This document shows, in pieces, positions 1-12,300 of a stretch of 64,000 bases of DNA (position 1 is its first letter; each line of letters starts with the position of its first letter). Made by a program: the position numbers and the translations under genes. This DNA is from Sinonovacula constricta (taxonomy: Eukaryota; Mollusca; Bivalvia; Cardiida; Solecurtidae), in NCBI GenBank assembly GCA_007844125.1, contig CM017559.1, positions 29,364,152-29,428,151 of the forward strand. Reading direction: 5' to 3'. The notes beneath the pieces are model-generated. The model ran no database searches. It was not told the origin of the DNA and was given only the letters and a program-made list of their open reading frames with translations.

Positions 1-1409
1 CTAACTTTGTTATTTTTGGCATAGAAGTACACATCCCAAGAGTATTGTTATCACAGTTAATTTACTGTAAATAAAAAATAAAAGTATTTGGCCAAGAAAG
101 GCTGCGAAAAAGGCTGCACGTATATATTTAAAACTGAAGAGGTCAAAACTAATAATATGCAAAGTACAGTAGCTGTCTAGCTGTGGAAAAAAGGGAGTTT
201 TATTATAAAAAAAGGTTTATGGAACATTGGTATAACATGCTGTATATTTGTTTAAAAAACACGAGCCTCAACTTTGATGTAAAAATTGTCAATTGGAAAG
301 GCGTACGTATTGGTGCTTTGAAGCGAGAACATATTGCTTTGGTAGAGGATTACAAAAATGCATGTATAAGAACTGTTGCAAAGCAAAGAGAAAACATAAT
401 ATAGAGAGAGGTTTGAACACATATTATTGTGCTTCGGGGATGTTATTTGAAGAAGCAATACTTGTTGATAGTAATAAATAGTGCATGTTCGAGTGACATC
501 ACAAAACATTTTCCAACTACTTCTAAATTTTAAATACTATTACTCTCGTTGATAAGAGAAAAGAATGATCTAATAATCTTAAAAATGAATAGCCTTTTAA
601 ATAAAAAACCGGTTTGAAAAGAGGCCCTGTCTCTTGGAGTTCACGAATATTATATTACTACAGCGAAGAAGTCGATGACACGCATTACTGACAATTAGTA
701 AACGACCTTAAGCATTAATGTTTGCACGTTAATCTCCTTAGCGTGTTTCCTGTCATTATGTTCCTTTGAAGATGGGATTTAGTTTCATATATCTGGGGGA
801 AAACGAGTAAAATCCCATACACATTGAGCCCTGATTAAAATGCTTTGTTTTATGAGTCTAAGGTATTGCAATATGTGGTAAAGTCTGGAGTGGTCACTTA
901 ACGTTGGAGGCTATGGTGGGGTGGTAGGTTGTTGGGATAATGCGGTTTCCAGTCATTGCTGTTTTTGCGCTCACGTGAACAAGCCGATGAATCCCACACG
1001 TCTGAAAAATAAGGAAATAAAAGTAACCAGTTAGAAATTGGGAAAAACCTTAAGATTATGTGAAAAACTTAATATTTTTGCATAGTTTAACATGAGGATA
1101 AACAATGTGCATCTATCTATTTAAATGATTATAATACAACTAAATTAATTCTTTACAATTGAACTTAGGAAGAAAATGTCAAAATAAGGAATACTGCAAG
1201 ATAGGTATGTGAAAACTAGTGTAATATTTTTTGAATGAATAAATATATTAGTACAGACTTGGTTTGATACAGACCACAGTAATTGTTTTTACTGTTAAAT
1301 AATTTTATTATTTAATAATAGTCACCATCCCGCGCTGTCTTTATTGTTCCAAAGATGCAGTTAAACATTGACACTATTTATACACAGAGACGAGATATCA
1401 CACACAGAG
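1..1409. other. AT-rich sequence without recognised features
   Basis: Stops are frequent in all six frames. The small open frames near 180-510 have no recognisable motif, and two of them overlap on opposite strands. I see no repeat shared with the rest of the window, no RNA gene and no convincing splice-bounded exon. Confidence 0.5.
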
Positions 1410-1557
1410 AGAAAACAGTTACCGCCTTGGAAAGATCAGTCGGGAAAACAACCGACTTGGGTGCTTAAACCTGGCTTGTGTAGCGTTCCCACTTCGCTAT
1501 TGTTAAAGGTTTTCCTCGCAAACAAACAGGGTAAATATAAATATATCCCATCAAAGT
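1410..1557 (+). repeat. ~145-bp interspersed repeat, copy R1
   Basis: This segment aligns along its length with 15,898-16,037. Shared landmarks, in order, are GTTACCGCCTTGGAA, then CCGACTTGGGTGCTTAAAC, then a TGTGNAGCG block, and finally TATCCCATCAAAG. The two copies differ by scattered substitutions and small indels. The common 3' boundary at TATCCCATCAAAG argues for one repeat family rather than chance. No terminal inverted repeats, open frame or pol III promoter boxes are evident, so the class is unknown. I recall similar sequence as a common repeat in bivalve genomes, but could not check this. Confidence 0.7.
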
Positions 1558-1559
1558 GA

Positions 1560-2995
1560 GACATCCTACAGCAAACACCTGCATCGGAAGTTAAAAACTG
1601 ATAAAATAATAATAATAATAATATATGCAAAACAAAATAACAACTCCAATTATAATAAGCTATCAACATATGTACAATATGAATAGCAGGTGAAAGCCTC
1701 GGCTATCTAACCGTTCCAAACATATGAGTTCTGTTCTCATACAGTGGCAGAAATATAAATTATGTGCAGTTTTGTTAGTGCCGCTCAGATATGATTGGTT
1801 CTACTTTATAGCAGCAAAGTAAAACTGACAAGGTTAGTTTGTTGGTTATGGGCTGATAAATAAGTTTATTTCATTTACCATTTGGTGCTTAAAGACGATC
1901 GAAATTTCATCATTCATTAAGTTAATATGATTGATACCATACCAGTTTTAAGAGTATAATGCGAGTATAAGAATGTTTAGGATATAATGAATGGCCGATT
2001 AATACCAAAGAAAATAAAGATAGACAATGACCATTTCAAGATGGAATTAAATAGTTTCAATGGTTCCGAATAATGACATTTATCATAGGCATTATTCTGA
2101 AGTGTTATATTTAATATTATAACTATAAAATAAATACATTTAGCATATGATTTCCTCAATAAATGAGCTCTCTTCTTGGGTTTCGCGTCTTTTTATTTCT
2201 AGCTTTATAAATGGAATCTATAATATTCGAGCTTAGTATAGGTATTGATCTTTACGAGACGCTAAACGCAAAACTTTAGTCAGTTGTGCAGAAATGTTTA
2301 ACACTTTCTTATTACATTTTCTGATTGACATTACAAACAATAACTTTTATTAATAAATTCGCCGCAAAATAACTCAGACGCACACAGAATTGGCATGAGG
2401 ATGGCAAAAACACATCATTTTGGATCAGTTGCCATTTTCCTCTCGTCATTTCTGGCATCAATGCATAATACTACTCCTGCTAGTGAGTCAAGAAAAGGGG
2501 CAATCACTGAGTCACTGTGCGTATTGATTGACACATGCGCTAATGCGCGTGAGATCGTGCCACGTGTTAAACACAGACAAAAGCGAAGCCAGCACTAACA
2601 TGAATTCGATCGTCATGAGTAATAGGAAAACCCCTTTTAAATGCCTTTCATTGTCGGAACGTGTCAAAGCATTCATCTAAACGGATTATTAATCAATAAA
2701 AATCTCAGCGAATAGGGACCCTTTCGTTTTGGTCAACTTTATAGAGCTTATCGTATAATAAAAGTAAACTATTTTGTATTGATCTTGAACTTTTCACAAT
2801 ACGAGGTTTCTAAGATGTCTAGGTCAATGCAATGTTTAACTTACTTTACTGACAGACCATTCGCTTATAATCAATAAACAACTTCTATGACGTGTCCACA
2901 CTCAGGATTATAACATTGAATGAAACAATCGGCGGGACATTTTGGTATGATACATCGAAATGTTTAACAGTGTGAGACTTTTGCAAACGAGAAAA
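1560..2995. other. AT-rich sequence; locally GC-richer patch at ~2.38-2.60 kb
   Basis: No gene is recognised. Bases 2,380-2,600 are less AT-rich than their surroundings and contain two TGAGTCA motifs (2,484-2,490 and 2,508-2,514) plus a CACGTG E-box (2,561-2,566). A 67-codon frame there (2,395-2,598) starts with a weakly hydrophobic segment but has no family resemblance I can name. A short ATA trinucleotide run lies near 1,605-1,623. Confidence 0.4.
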
Positions 2996-3265
2996 GGGAT
3001 GGGATAGGATGGGATTAGCCGGCATTTGCATACTGTGCAGCGACATGTCTATCATTATAGCACAGGGGCACTTATGAGGTATCCAGGAACTGAACCCGGC
3101 CGGTCCATTATACTGACATCGACGAGTAATGCTCGTAATGCTGCCCCCTTAGTCCCGAGCGTGAGGAGGGAAGCCACTACTACCATCTTTTTAAGTCTTA
3201 TGTTTGACCCGGCCGGGGTTTGAACCCACGACCTCCCGATCCGCAAGCCGACGCTCAACGAGAAA
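2996..3265 (-). mobile_element. tRNA-derived SINE, family 1, minus strand
   Basis: Read on the minus strand, this matches the plus-strand copy at 11,739-12,049 through nearly its whole length. Shared landmarks are a tRNA-like box B (GGGTTCAAACCCCGGCCGGG), a GGTAGTAGTGGCT block, a GTCAGTATAATG block, a CTCATAAGTGCCCCTGTGCTAT block and an ATGTCGCTGCACAGTAT block. The 3' tail ends in degenerate ATCCCATCC repeats. The 5' tRNA-like head is shortened: box A is degraded around 3,245-3,262. The copy is old, with many substitutions, and has no coding capacity. A SINE needs enzymes from a partner LINE in trans; which LINE cannot be told here. Confidence 0.85.
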
Positions 3266-6200
3266 TGACTTTAGGAGATAAGCACGCCTTTGGATTTTCA
3301 TTAAACATATTTGGAAAAACTTAAACGAAATTAAACATAAAATTAATATTTTGGGCCATTATAACAAAGAAAACCATACACTATCTACAAACTTTGATTA
3401 CCAGAGATTTTGCGTGAGGTCTAATGGGAGTGTTAACATAAAACATAACATGATTGATTCTGCGATAGAGTGCATAAATATAAATTTAGAAAAGAAACTT
3501 ATGCCAATCAAAATCAACATCAAAGAAATGTGTTTCAGTTAAATATTATTATTAAGATGGATTAGATGGCAAAGTAGCTAAGCAAGAAAAACCGTTTATA
3601 TCTTATCGTTTTTTCATTTTCTTAAGTAGGCCTATATTGTTTTCACTTTTCGTCTCAGGGTTCGGTTATCACTGAGGTATAATTTCCAACAGAAACGTGT
3701 TGTGTGTTGCAAAAAATGCTGAATACAAGCCTTTCACTACTGGTATGAACATCAATTGCGGCGATGAGGACAAACAAAGCCAAACATTGTTCAGGGTTAG
3801 AATGTTTACTCATGGAATTATAGAATTTTTGGTGATCATTTTACTAAAAATTAAATCTACTAAGAATTAACACAAACTATAGATTAAGAGTAAACTATAC
3901 TTAGTTAACGGTGTTTGGAAGGCAAAGAAAGGAAACGGGTACAAAGATCTATACTTGCATACTAGAACAGAAAACGTGAGTAGGGGTGTTTGTTAATGCG
4001 AAATAAGAAAATGCGGATATCTGGTTGTAGTGGGTCACTCTAGGAAACACACATGTAGTTCGATCTTCTTTAATTTGCAAAGGATAAGTGTACATTTTCT
4101 CAGTATTTTAAACATAATAAATAGGTTAAAAATGAAAATCCTAAGTGAATATAAGGTTTAAAATTATTCAGTTTAGAATGCAATACGCATCAATTTGTAA
4201 ATATAGAAACAATCCACTATTCTTCAATTATAATAAACATTATATAAGGTTCTTATGTTTATAACCCTACATTTATCAATGCACATGTTTATTACATTAA
4301 AATGGGTGTGGCAATTGCCGTATGCTGGTTTATTTATGTTCAATGGTTATATATTTCTTCAGTCTCCTTGTCTTAATGTAAGAATAAGGGGCGCCCCAGT
4401 GATTGGATAAAGGCTTTACATTGAAAAAGTTCCATTGTATTTTTATTATGAATCCGGATTTAGGAGTGGCGCTATGCTACGGATTCATCACGGAAAGTAT
4501 TTGCAAACGAACAGAGATGACAATAACATGCATTGTTGCCATTAGGTGAACGGTCGTGACGATTGTTGTGGTAGATCGCTAATCTCTTTTCAATGTTTCC
4601 TGTCAGTCATTTCTTGTAAGAGAAATTACGGGTTTGTTCTTAGTAGTTCATACCAGCCAAATGTCAGCCGTGAGATAAATGTTTAGTTTAATGGCTCGCA
4701 TGTATTGTACTTTATATGAGTTTCAGCAATGTGGAGTTGTCGCCCAGCGTGGCATAGACAAAGGCTGAAGATGGGTTATTATAACATTATTGGCTTTTAA
4801 TCAATATTTTTCTACAGATGTCAATACACAAGAAATGTGTCAGATTTTGACAGTCGCTTAAAAATATGAAAGGATCTTCTTGATAACACCAACACATCTT
4901 GTAATTGTTGAATACAGGCATACATCTTACATGTACTAACTTCTACGGTTACTGCCGCAGAATAAAATGTGAAAATTTACAAATGATGGTATTTTTTCAA
5001 AGACATAAGCATTTACGTCATTAGTTTTTGTTCAAATTGCGGGCTATAATAGTTATATGCACAATGGGAAATGTATTTTAACGTTTAACATCCAATCACA
5101 TAAAAAGCAATTACATGTTGAAGTTATGTTTAACCAAGCCGATACTAAATTCATGAATGTTTTCCGAATTAACTTTTCTTGTCTTCTATTTTTATCAATC
5201 CGTGTTTTTGTGCCATTTAATATCTTCTTCTATTAAAAAGCATGCAACAACTCTTGTTTGGAATAATTAATCTGGATTAAACTATGCTTGTTATGTGAAA
5301 AAGCTGGCGTTTATTTGTGAAAACAGCACTTAAGCTTGGAGTCAAACTTTTACAATAATTGCATAACTATTTAACACGAGGGTTATTATCAAATTTTAAA
5401 ACAAGGAAAGAAACAGTACAACACTGCAAACAACTGAAAGAAAAAACGTTTTGTTAATCGCTAAAAACAAGACCGGCCTAAATAAGAAGAATAAAATTGG
5501 TCGTGTATGTAAAGAGGATACAAAAGAAGTACATAGAATAAACAATTAAAAATAATCTGAACCGGCTTACGTTTTGGCAACATTAGGGTGTCTCATCTAT
5601 ATGTATACAGTACACGGCTAGGGAGGTAAAGATATACTGTCCACAACATTTTGTTTGTTTGAATGAAATCTCAACTAGTATTTTTGTCGTCGGTTGATTA
5701 AAAAAAACAAAACTGTAAAGATTCTTAGTCTTACAACGGGTCAGTGTAGGTGATACAATACACTGGAGTTGAATATTTTTAACATTTATCTGATATGGTG
5801 TCACCACCTTGCTGATGAATAAAATAAAACCCTGTATTTTGTTTATCATGTACAGAACATAAACACAATATGCAGAAAGACTTGTGTCATGTTGCATTAC
5901 ATTTAAATTTTCAATTCGTCGGAAATAAAAAAAAATGCTTTAAGTTCCACCAAGCTACAGCGACAATTTCTCTTTATGTAATTTGAACCTACACTCACAT
6001 TCTCTTTATATACTAAAATATCACGGCACAATTTCGTGTATGTTCTTTGTCTTTCATAACAACAAGACCATAGAACAACTCAAATTAATCTCCATTCCTT
6101 ATTCAATTTGTTACAGGAAATTCGTTAAATTGCCATTTATCATGTAGCCCAATACCATAAAATGATCGGCTCTTAGCACATAGTAATACCAGACTATTGA

Positions 6201-7003
6201 GACGTAATTGGACGGCTCGTTGAAGGCATGATACCTCTCGAGTGTGGCTGATACATGTTGAATTTCTGAAAGATGGGAGAATGATGAATGACATGCTCTA
6301 TCTCTACATGGATCAATCTCTGGGGAGTCTGAAGCTGGGTTGATTACCCCCTAATTTTGCATGTACGATACGCACACATAGGAAGGGGTTCGACGACAGG
6401 TGAAGAAACCTGAGCGTTAAACTTGTTTGAAAGGCGTTTTACAAGTGCAAAAAGATATAAACTTTTTTTTTAAAAACTATTTTGCAAAACGTATAGCAAT
6501 ATATAAAGGGGTATACTGTCATATATTTTGCATACACAGATTTGTGATCGGGATAAAGAGTTGCCAATGTATTTAAGTTGTTTTCTATCATAATGCTTTT
6601 TACTTATATAGACTATCATAAGATTGCATTCCTGTTACTGTCACAGATGTCAAGTACAAATAATAAGACACACACTTGCAATTCACTCCAAAGCCTTCTA
6701 AGTATAAAGCATATTTTGTACAATTCTATCATGTCAGTCAATCCATGTTTAATCCTACGTACGTTTCCCGGCCGTAAACATTGGTGCTTTAATCCACAGA
6801 TTTCACACGTAACATAATCCTAATACTTGGGAAATCAATACTTAGATATTAAAACAATATCTTGATGACATATATTTCTTGTATTGATTTTAATGTTTTA
6901 GCCAAGAAATATGTTCTCTCTATGCATGTGTGTATTTCTGTGTTTTCTATCCCTGTTTATGCATTATGTTTTTTTAACATAAGTCACTGTCATTGATATA
7001 AAT
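3266..7003. other. AT-rich sequence without recognised features
   Basis: About 3.7 kb with no coding frame I would defend, no RNA gene and no repeat matched elsewhere in the window. The longest frame (minus strand, 5,583-5,897, 104 codons) has a mixed, non-domain-like composition. It is bounded by ordinary stops and lacks supporting splice or start context. Confidence 0.45.
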
Positions 7004-7069
7004 ATAAATATATATATATATACACAGACACAGACACAGACACACAGACACACACACACACTCACACAG

Positions 7070-7101
<32 letters not shown>

Positions 7102-7240
7102 GTGTGTGTGTGTGTGTCTGTGTGTCTGTGTGAGTGTGTGTCTGTGTCTGTGTCTGTGTCTGTGTGTCTGTGTCTGTGTCTGTGTCTGTGTCTGTGTGTC
7201 TGTGTCTGTGTCTGTGTCTGTGTGTCTGTGTCTGTGTGTT
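7004..7240. repeat. Compound near-palindromic microsatellite (AT)n-(CACAGA)n-(AT)n-(TGTGTC)n
   Basis: An (AT)n run at ~7,004-7,022 leads into CA/CAGA repeats (7,022-7,090), then a short TATATATATAT centre (7,091-7,101), then TG/TCTG repeats to 7,240. The left arm is largely the reverse complement of the start of the right arm, including the interrupting CACTCACACAGAC and GTCTGTGTGAGTG motifs. The centre falls near 7,095/7,096. Single strands could fold into a long imperfect hairpin. The several overlapping open frames through here are only readings of the simple repeat. Confidence 0.95.
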
Positions 7241-8018
7241 ATAACAACATATCATTTCTGTTTATCAACGTGTCTAGACACTTCATAAAATGGGGGCAAC
7301 AATTTAAATAAATGATGTTAATAATTGATTTCACTTTATAATCCAGTTACAACAAGACCATTATATGATAGCGTCAATGTGAATGTGTAGATTAGTGTAT
7401 ATTAAATTTCTGGTTTTTTTTTTCTCTACAAGAACACATTCTTAATGCCGTTAACAACCAAACGCCAGGAGCAAAGGCATCAAAGTATTGGTGTTTGTCA
7501 TTTATTACTAAGTGCAGAAGATGTCTGCAAACAGCCGGAAAATTAATAACTTCGTTCTTTTGAAGACAAGCATGACATCTTTCATAATTCAACTGTTGCT
7601 AATGTAATATTGCCTTCAAATTTCAAGCACAATTTTACAGTTCGACAGTGTCTAATGTTATCTGTGTTTCCCATTATGAGCAATTACACTGCACTTTACT
7701 CCGTTTTTATCGTTTAAGCGCAGCGTTCCCTGGAGATAAATCAAAAACAAGGACCTTCGGCTCATAATAAAAGACCTTTAATCAAACTGATCGCATTATA
7801 CTTAATTTAACGTTGTTGGAATTTATAATGCAAACTCAATCGACAAAGGATAGGCTTAATGTCTCAAAAAGTAAAAGCATGCCCCTTCTTGCCCTGATAT
7901 TAGTCTAATCTTCACATTTAAGCGTTTATATTTCAACCGTTTGTGCATTGGTAATAGTTATACCCAACATATGTGCATCTTAATATGACAGGGCTTACGT
8001 CACACGGCCAGTGGGATT
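7241..8018. other. AT-rich sequence without recognised features
   Basis: No gene, RNA or shared repeat is recognised between the microsatellite and the partial R-family copy. Confidence 0.4.
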
Positions 8019-8056
8019 TTCTCAATAAAAACAGCGTTAATAAATATATCCCATCA
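8019..8056 (+). repeat. 3' fragment of the R-family repeat (R3)
   Basis: The sequence TAAATATATCCCATCAAAG and about 20 upstream bases resemble the 3' ends of R1 (to ~1,557) and R2 (to ~16,037). The 5' part (GTTACCGCC... and CCGACTTGGG...) is absent. This looks like a truncated or heavily decayed third copy. The match is short, so confidence is moderate. Confidence 0.45.
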
Positions 8057-11000
8057 AAGAAAGATATTTAACAGTAAGTGAATTAATCGTAATTACAGAT
8101 ATGGACAATTTTTCAATACTTAAGAAGGTATTTGATGTATATCTATACGTGTATTTACTTGTACATGTGCCGAATTTGACGTTCATTGATTTCATAACCT
8201 TAAATATGATTTCGTTTTTTAATAGTTAGTTTATCTTAAATATTTCTTGGGAACTTAAGTGGCCAAAGCAGAAATGTGACAATCTTTTCCCTTTATTGAA
8301 AAGAACAGCAGCGGCCGAAAGTTTTGGATAAAAGTGTATTGATATGCATTAGACAGAAATCATACGTATCGTTACATTTTGCTACATAACCTTGATTAAC
8401 TTGGGTACTTACTTATTGTTATGTATTGTGTGTACTCACCAAAACCCGTTTTTCTCTATTCTTAATCGTTATATAAAAGGATGATTGCTTTCTCATTTGC
8501 CTGTCGCACCAAGCTTAACCGTGAGGATGAATATACGACATACGTTTAGATACTTAATTAAAGTAAGAAAGACAATATAGGATAAACGCGTCACTTATGT
8601 AGTTGTATCCTAATTTTTGTACCGGTTAAAATATATACATCAATAGGATTGTTTAGGGCAATTTCAACTATCGAAAAACTTTAAAACATCATAGGTTTTG
8701 TGTTTCAATGCTTTCTTATTGTGGATAAGACCAATGGATAAACACATACATAATTGAGTACATCGACTATTTTGCCCGAATATATATCTTGTAAAATTCA
8801 TTACATATACACACACATTTTTTTCCCTACATAATTACTATGCGCAAAAGCGCCGTGACCTTGACTTTAATCAAATGCAAATAAGAACATGACTAACACG
8901 GTTGAAGGGTGTATACACACCGTTTGCGTCATTTAGGGCAGGTACTAAGGCCAGTTTTAACTTGTAAATCTGTCCCCTTAATTATCATATGGAGAAAACA
9001 GATCCCATGTACAGTCTCATTGTCCCTACAATGTATGTCAGTGCACATTCTTTTTGTCGCGAGAGAATCGGATTTCGCCCCATTTCCACAAAAGACCAAA
9101 CGACAGTCACTTAGTTGTTTGGTGCAAATATTATGCAGACACATCTAGAAAATTCATTTAAAAAGTGGATGGTATATGACAAATCATGATTATAGGCTAA
9201 AACTCCCCCGCTTTCCCCATTCTTTTATTGTAATAACGTATTGTGCATAAATATGTGTGTGTACGCCCGAAGACACATGTAGACACGCCGTTGTGACACG
9301 CGGCGTGACGTGTCTTTAAAAACATATTTTTATAAAACATGTAATGTGTAACTGCTCCCAGAGGTCATACATGTACGCTATAAATAGATGACGATCTCGT
9401 CTTCCGACGATTTCCATGAAATTATCGGTGCGTACTGAAAATAGCTATCTAACTGAAAATAATGTTATACTGAATTACCACTCAACATCGTAACTGCATG
9501 TTGAGCGAACCGCTTGTTTTCAATCCAGTATAAAAATTCTTAGTATACCCTGTCAGTTTTATTGCAATTTTCTACATTGAAAACATTTTACTTTATAGAT
9601 CTGTATCAATTATCTTAATATGAAATGCAGCAAGTTCGATTAAAGTACAAACTTTTGAGTTATAATAAAGACAGCACTAATTGTAATAACTTGCAATAAC
9701 TCGATCAAACAGCATTTTGTGTATACAAATCATCATGTTGTTAATATTGATTTTGCATGAAAACCCTATAAAACAGAAGCGTCCTTTATAAATAAATACG
9801 TACATGTATGTCGTATCTCTCATAAAAACATCGAGCATTTTTGCTTTACTGGTTGAATGAATCGCTTAAATAATGTGTGTGTCCTGATGTTGTCTATGTT
9901 GAGCCATTATAGTTTAACATAAGGCTAAAAGCCGCTCATTTTGTGTTATGAATGTATAATGAGATAATGCTTCCTTTCGCTCTGGACAGCGGCGCATCAT
10001 ACAGAATGCATTTATGGATACGGTATTGTAGCAGGCAATAGTAGGAAATGGCATCAGTTTTGTGAAACGTTTTTCAGGAGAAAACAAAAAGAACCGAGAA
10101 TTCCAATTGCAGTCGTGTAGCTTGCAACTAGAAAGGGTAGCAAGCATTTATAGAAAAAAAACACAGCTGTTTGGAGAGGGCTTGCTGAACAAAATAAATC
10201 GAGTATGTCGATGTTTACAATGCAGTTTGTAATCACAGATGTAGCAGACAACAAAATACTGAAAAAATAAAGAAAGTAACTCATAGCCTAATTTCCATCA
10301 GAATTACGGTCCGTTACTCTCATATATTTATAAAATGAATTGACCGTATAAGAGAGTGGTAAATTCTTAGGATAGTTATCTTCATGTTTCAAGCACATGC
10401 TCTCTCACTCGTGCCTTTTCGTGCACCTCTTGTAAAACATCTGCACGGCATAGTTATTATAAAGTTAGTTTTGGAAGTTCAAGTTCAATTTGTTGTAAAT
10501 GTGAATTATTATCAAGTGTCACAAGACGGGTACGGAAAAACAGCAGAATGGCTTTCCAACAACTTCTTACATAACAAATTTATATGACGTGTCTTCTAGA
10601 ATCAAGGAATTCCTTCTATATCTACAGAGTCACAACAGCCTAATATATAGCAATCTGTCATAAGAAGCCAAATGCTTAAGCAATAAATTATGCAAATTAT
10701 TAATTATCAACATTATTTCGGCCTCTGGGCAGTTAGTGTTTTACCTAAGATTAATTGACTTAAGAAATATCATCATTTGGACATCCAAAATATTACAAAT
10801 AATGGAACTTTTTTTGAATTACATTATATTGAAGTATAAGTAGAATATTTCATATCTATATTAAAAGACTATCATTTTGATATCTGACACTTATTTCACA
10901 TATGCCAGATTATTGAAATACAATGTTATAGTATTAAACAAAAAAGATACAATAATACTTATGATGAATAACATAATTAAAGGAATTCATCATAATATAG

Positions 11001-11076
11001 TTAACAACCCATAGATGAACAATCAAGTTATTGCGACCAGAACTGATGATACCTTAAGAGCCTCGGCCCAAAAGAA
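8057..11076. other. AT-rich sequence; small GC-rich inverted repeat at 9,282-9,314
   Basis: No gene is recognised. At 9,282-9,314 an imperfect palindrome (GACACGCCG paired with CGGCGTGACGTGTC) stands out as GC-rich within AT-rich DNA. On the minus strand near 10,130 a CCCTTTCTAG acceptor-like site precedes short open frames that run to about 9,914. These could be chance, and I could not link them to a protein family. Confidence 0.35.
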
Positions 11077-11352
11077 AGTTTGTTTGTTTATTGGGTTTAG
11101 CGTCCCCACCAACATTATTTCACTCTGTATAGCATGCCGTGAACATTTGACATGATATCACACCCAGTCACATTATCCTGACACTGGGCAAACCAGTCGT
11201 GGAACTACCCTTATATTTGCTTGAGCGTTAGCAAGGGAAGCTTATTTCACTACAATTTTTTACGACTTTGGTTTGTCGCGGCACGGGATCGCACACGGGG
11301 CCTCCCCTACCTGGAACCGACGCTCTACCGATTGCGCTTACAGGTCCGGTCA
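11077..11352 (-). mobile_element. tRNA-derived SINE, family 2, minus strand
   Basis: On the minus strand the element begins with a tRNA-like head at 11,352-11,274: a box A-like GCGCAATCGGTAGAGCG and a box B-like TGTGCGATCCCG. The body passes through CAGTGTCAGGATAATGTGAC and a CCAACATTATTT region. It ends in CGCTAAACCCAATAAACAAACAAAC at 11,077-11,110, a CAAA-rich 3' tail of the kind expected for LINE-mobilised SINEs. I recall this type of tail from mollusc SINEs but do not assign a family name. There is only one copy in the window and no coding capacity. Confidence 0.75.
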
Positions 11353-11738
11353 AACAGAAAGTATATGTAGCAGGCAATATTTGCCTGTTTAGTAAAATAA
11401 ATAATATTATTTCCCTGAATTCTCAGGTGTTTTCATTTTTTTATTTTGTTGGACTAAAGTATAATGTAAATCAATGCTGATTAAATTAGAAAATAAACAA
11501 TATTTTGCAATTTATATTAGCAATTTTTATATGTGCACGTTTTACGCAACGATGCGGTATAACCAAATAACAAACAACATCAAACGCACTATTCAATTTA
11601 GTATCATTGAAACCTGTGCACATCAGATTGCACATTGTGGTTGTAAATGTATAATTAGACATAAACATAGACATAAACCAGAGTGTAAGTAAATTAAAGA
11701 TATGAAGAAGGCTTCAAATAGCTAGTCTATCTTTGTAC
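11353..11738. other. AT-rich spacer between SINEs
   Basis: Nothing recognised. Two short overlapping open frames on opposite strands (11,474-11,692 and 11,486-11,674) shadow each other and have no motif. Confidence 0.4.
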
Positions 11739-12049
11739 ACCGGCCGAAGTAGCTCAAGTGAAAGAGCATCAGCTTGCGGATCGGGAGGTCGCGGGTTCAA
11801 ACCCCGGCCGGGTCAAACCAAAGACTTTAACGTTGGTAGTAGTGGCTACCCCCCTCACGCTCGGAGCTAAGGCGGCAGCATTACGCCTGACTCATCGGTG
11901 TCAGTATAATGACCGGCCGGGTTTAGTCCCTGGGCACCTCATAAATGCCCCTGTGCTATAATGATAGAAATGTCGCTGCACAGTATCGGCAAAAATGCTG
12001 CTATTCCAAATCTCTGCCTGTGTACGCGCGCATTAACCCTATCCTCCAA
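11739..12049 (+). mobile_element. tRNA-derived SINE, family 1, plus strand
   Basis: The tRNA-like head begins at ACCGGCCGAAGTAGCTCAAG, with a box A-like segment TAGCTCAAGTGAAAGAGCA at 11,750-11,768 and box B GGGTTCAAACCCCG at 11,793-11,806. The body matches the minus-strand copy at 2,996-3,265 through the GTAGTAGTGGCT, GTCAGTATAATG and CCTGTGCTATAATGATAG blocks. It has a TAACCCTATCCTCC-like tail near 12,035-12,049. This is the more complete of the two copies because its head is intact. No protein is encoded; the apparent 67-codon frame through it (11,758-11,961) is just the SINE. Confidence 0.88.
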
Positions 12050-12087
12050 ACAACCATACTGTATAATTATAATGTATTCATTTACGG

Positions 12088-12300
12088 GGAGCCCGTGGCG
12101 TGATGGTAGATTCGCCGATTTGTAACTCCTCTGACTCCTTAGCCTCTCACCGCGTGGGTTTAAGACCCGTTTGAGGCGAAGGACTTAATGAGAGAAGGTC
12201 TGCCAGCAACATTGCGGTGCGCCGGTGGTTCTACCCAGACATGTGTCTGGTCTGGGGTCTCCCTCCACTAAAAAAGCTGAACGTTGCTATGATGATCATA
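12088..12300 (+). mobile_element. tRNA-derived SINE, family 3
   Basis: A tRNA-like head carries box A-like GTGGCGTGATGGTAGA (12,095-12,110) and box B-like GTGGGTTTAAGACCCG (12,154-12,169). The spacing between the boxes is longer than in most tRNAs. The body follows: a ...GAAGGTCTGCCAGCAAC segment, a TCTACCCAGACATG segment and a CTCCCTCCACTAAAAAAGCTG segment, ending near AACGTTGCTATGATGATCAT. This is unrelated in sequence to families 1 and 2. One copy is seen in the window. It lies about 40 bp downstream of the family 1 copy, making a local SINE cluster. Confidence 0.75.

Noticed and set aside
2395..2598. 67-codon frame with a weak signal-peptide-like start and a KHRQKR end
   Set aside because: No homologue recognised, no promoter, splice or polyadenylation context, and a length expected by chance in a locally GC-richer patch.
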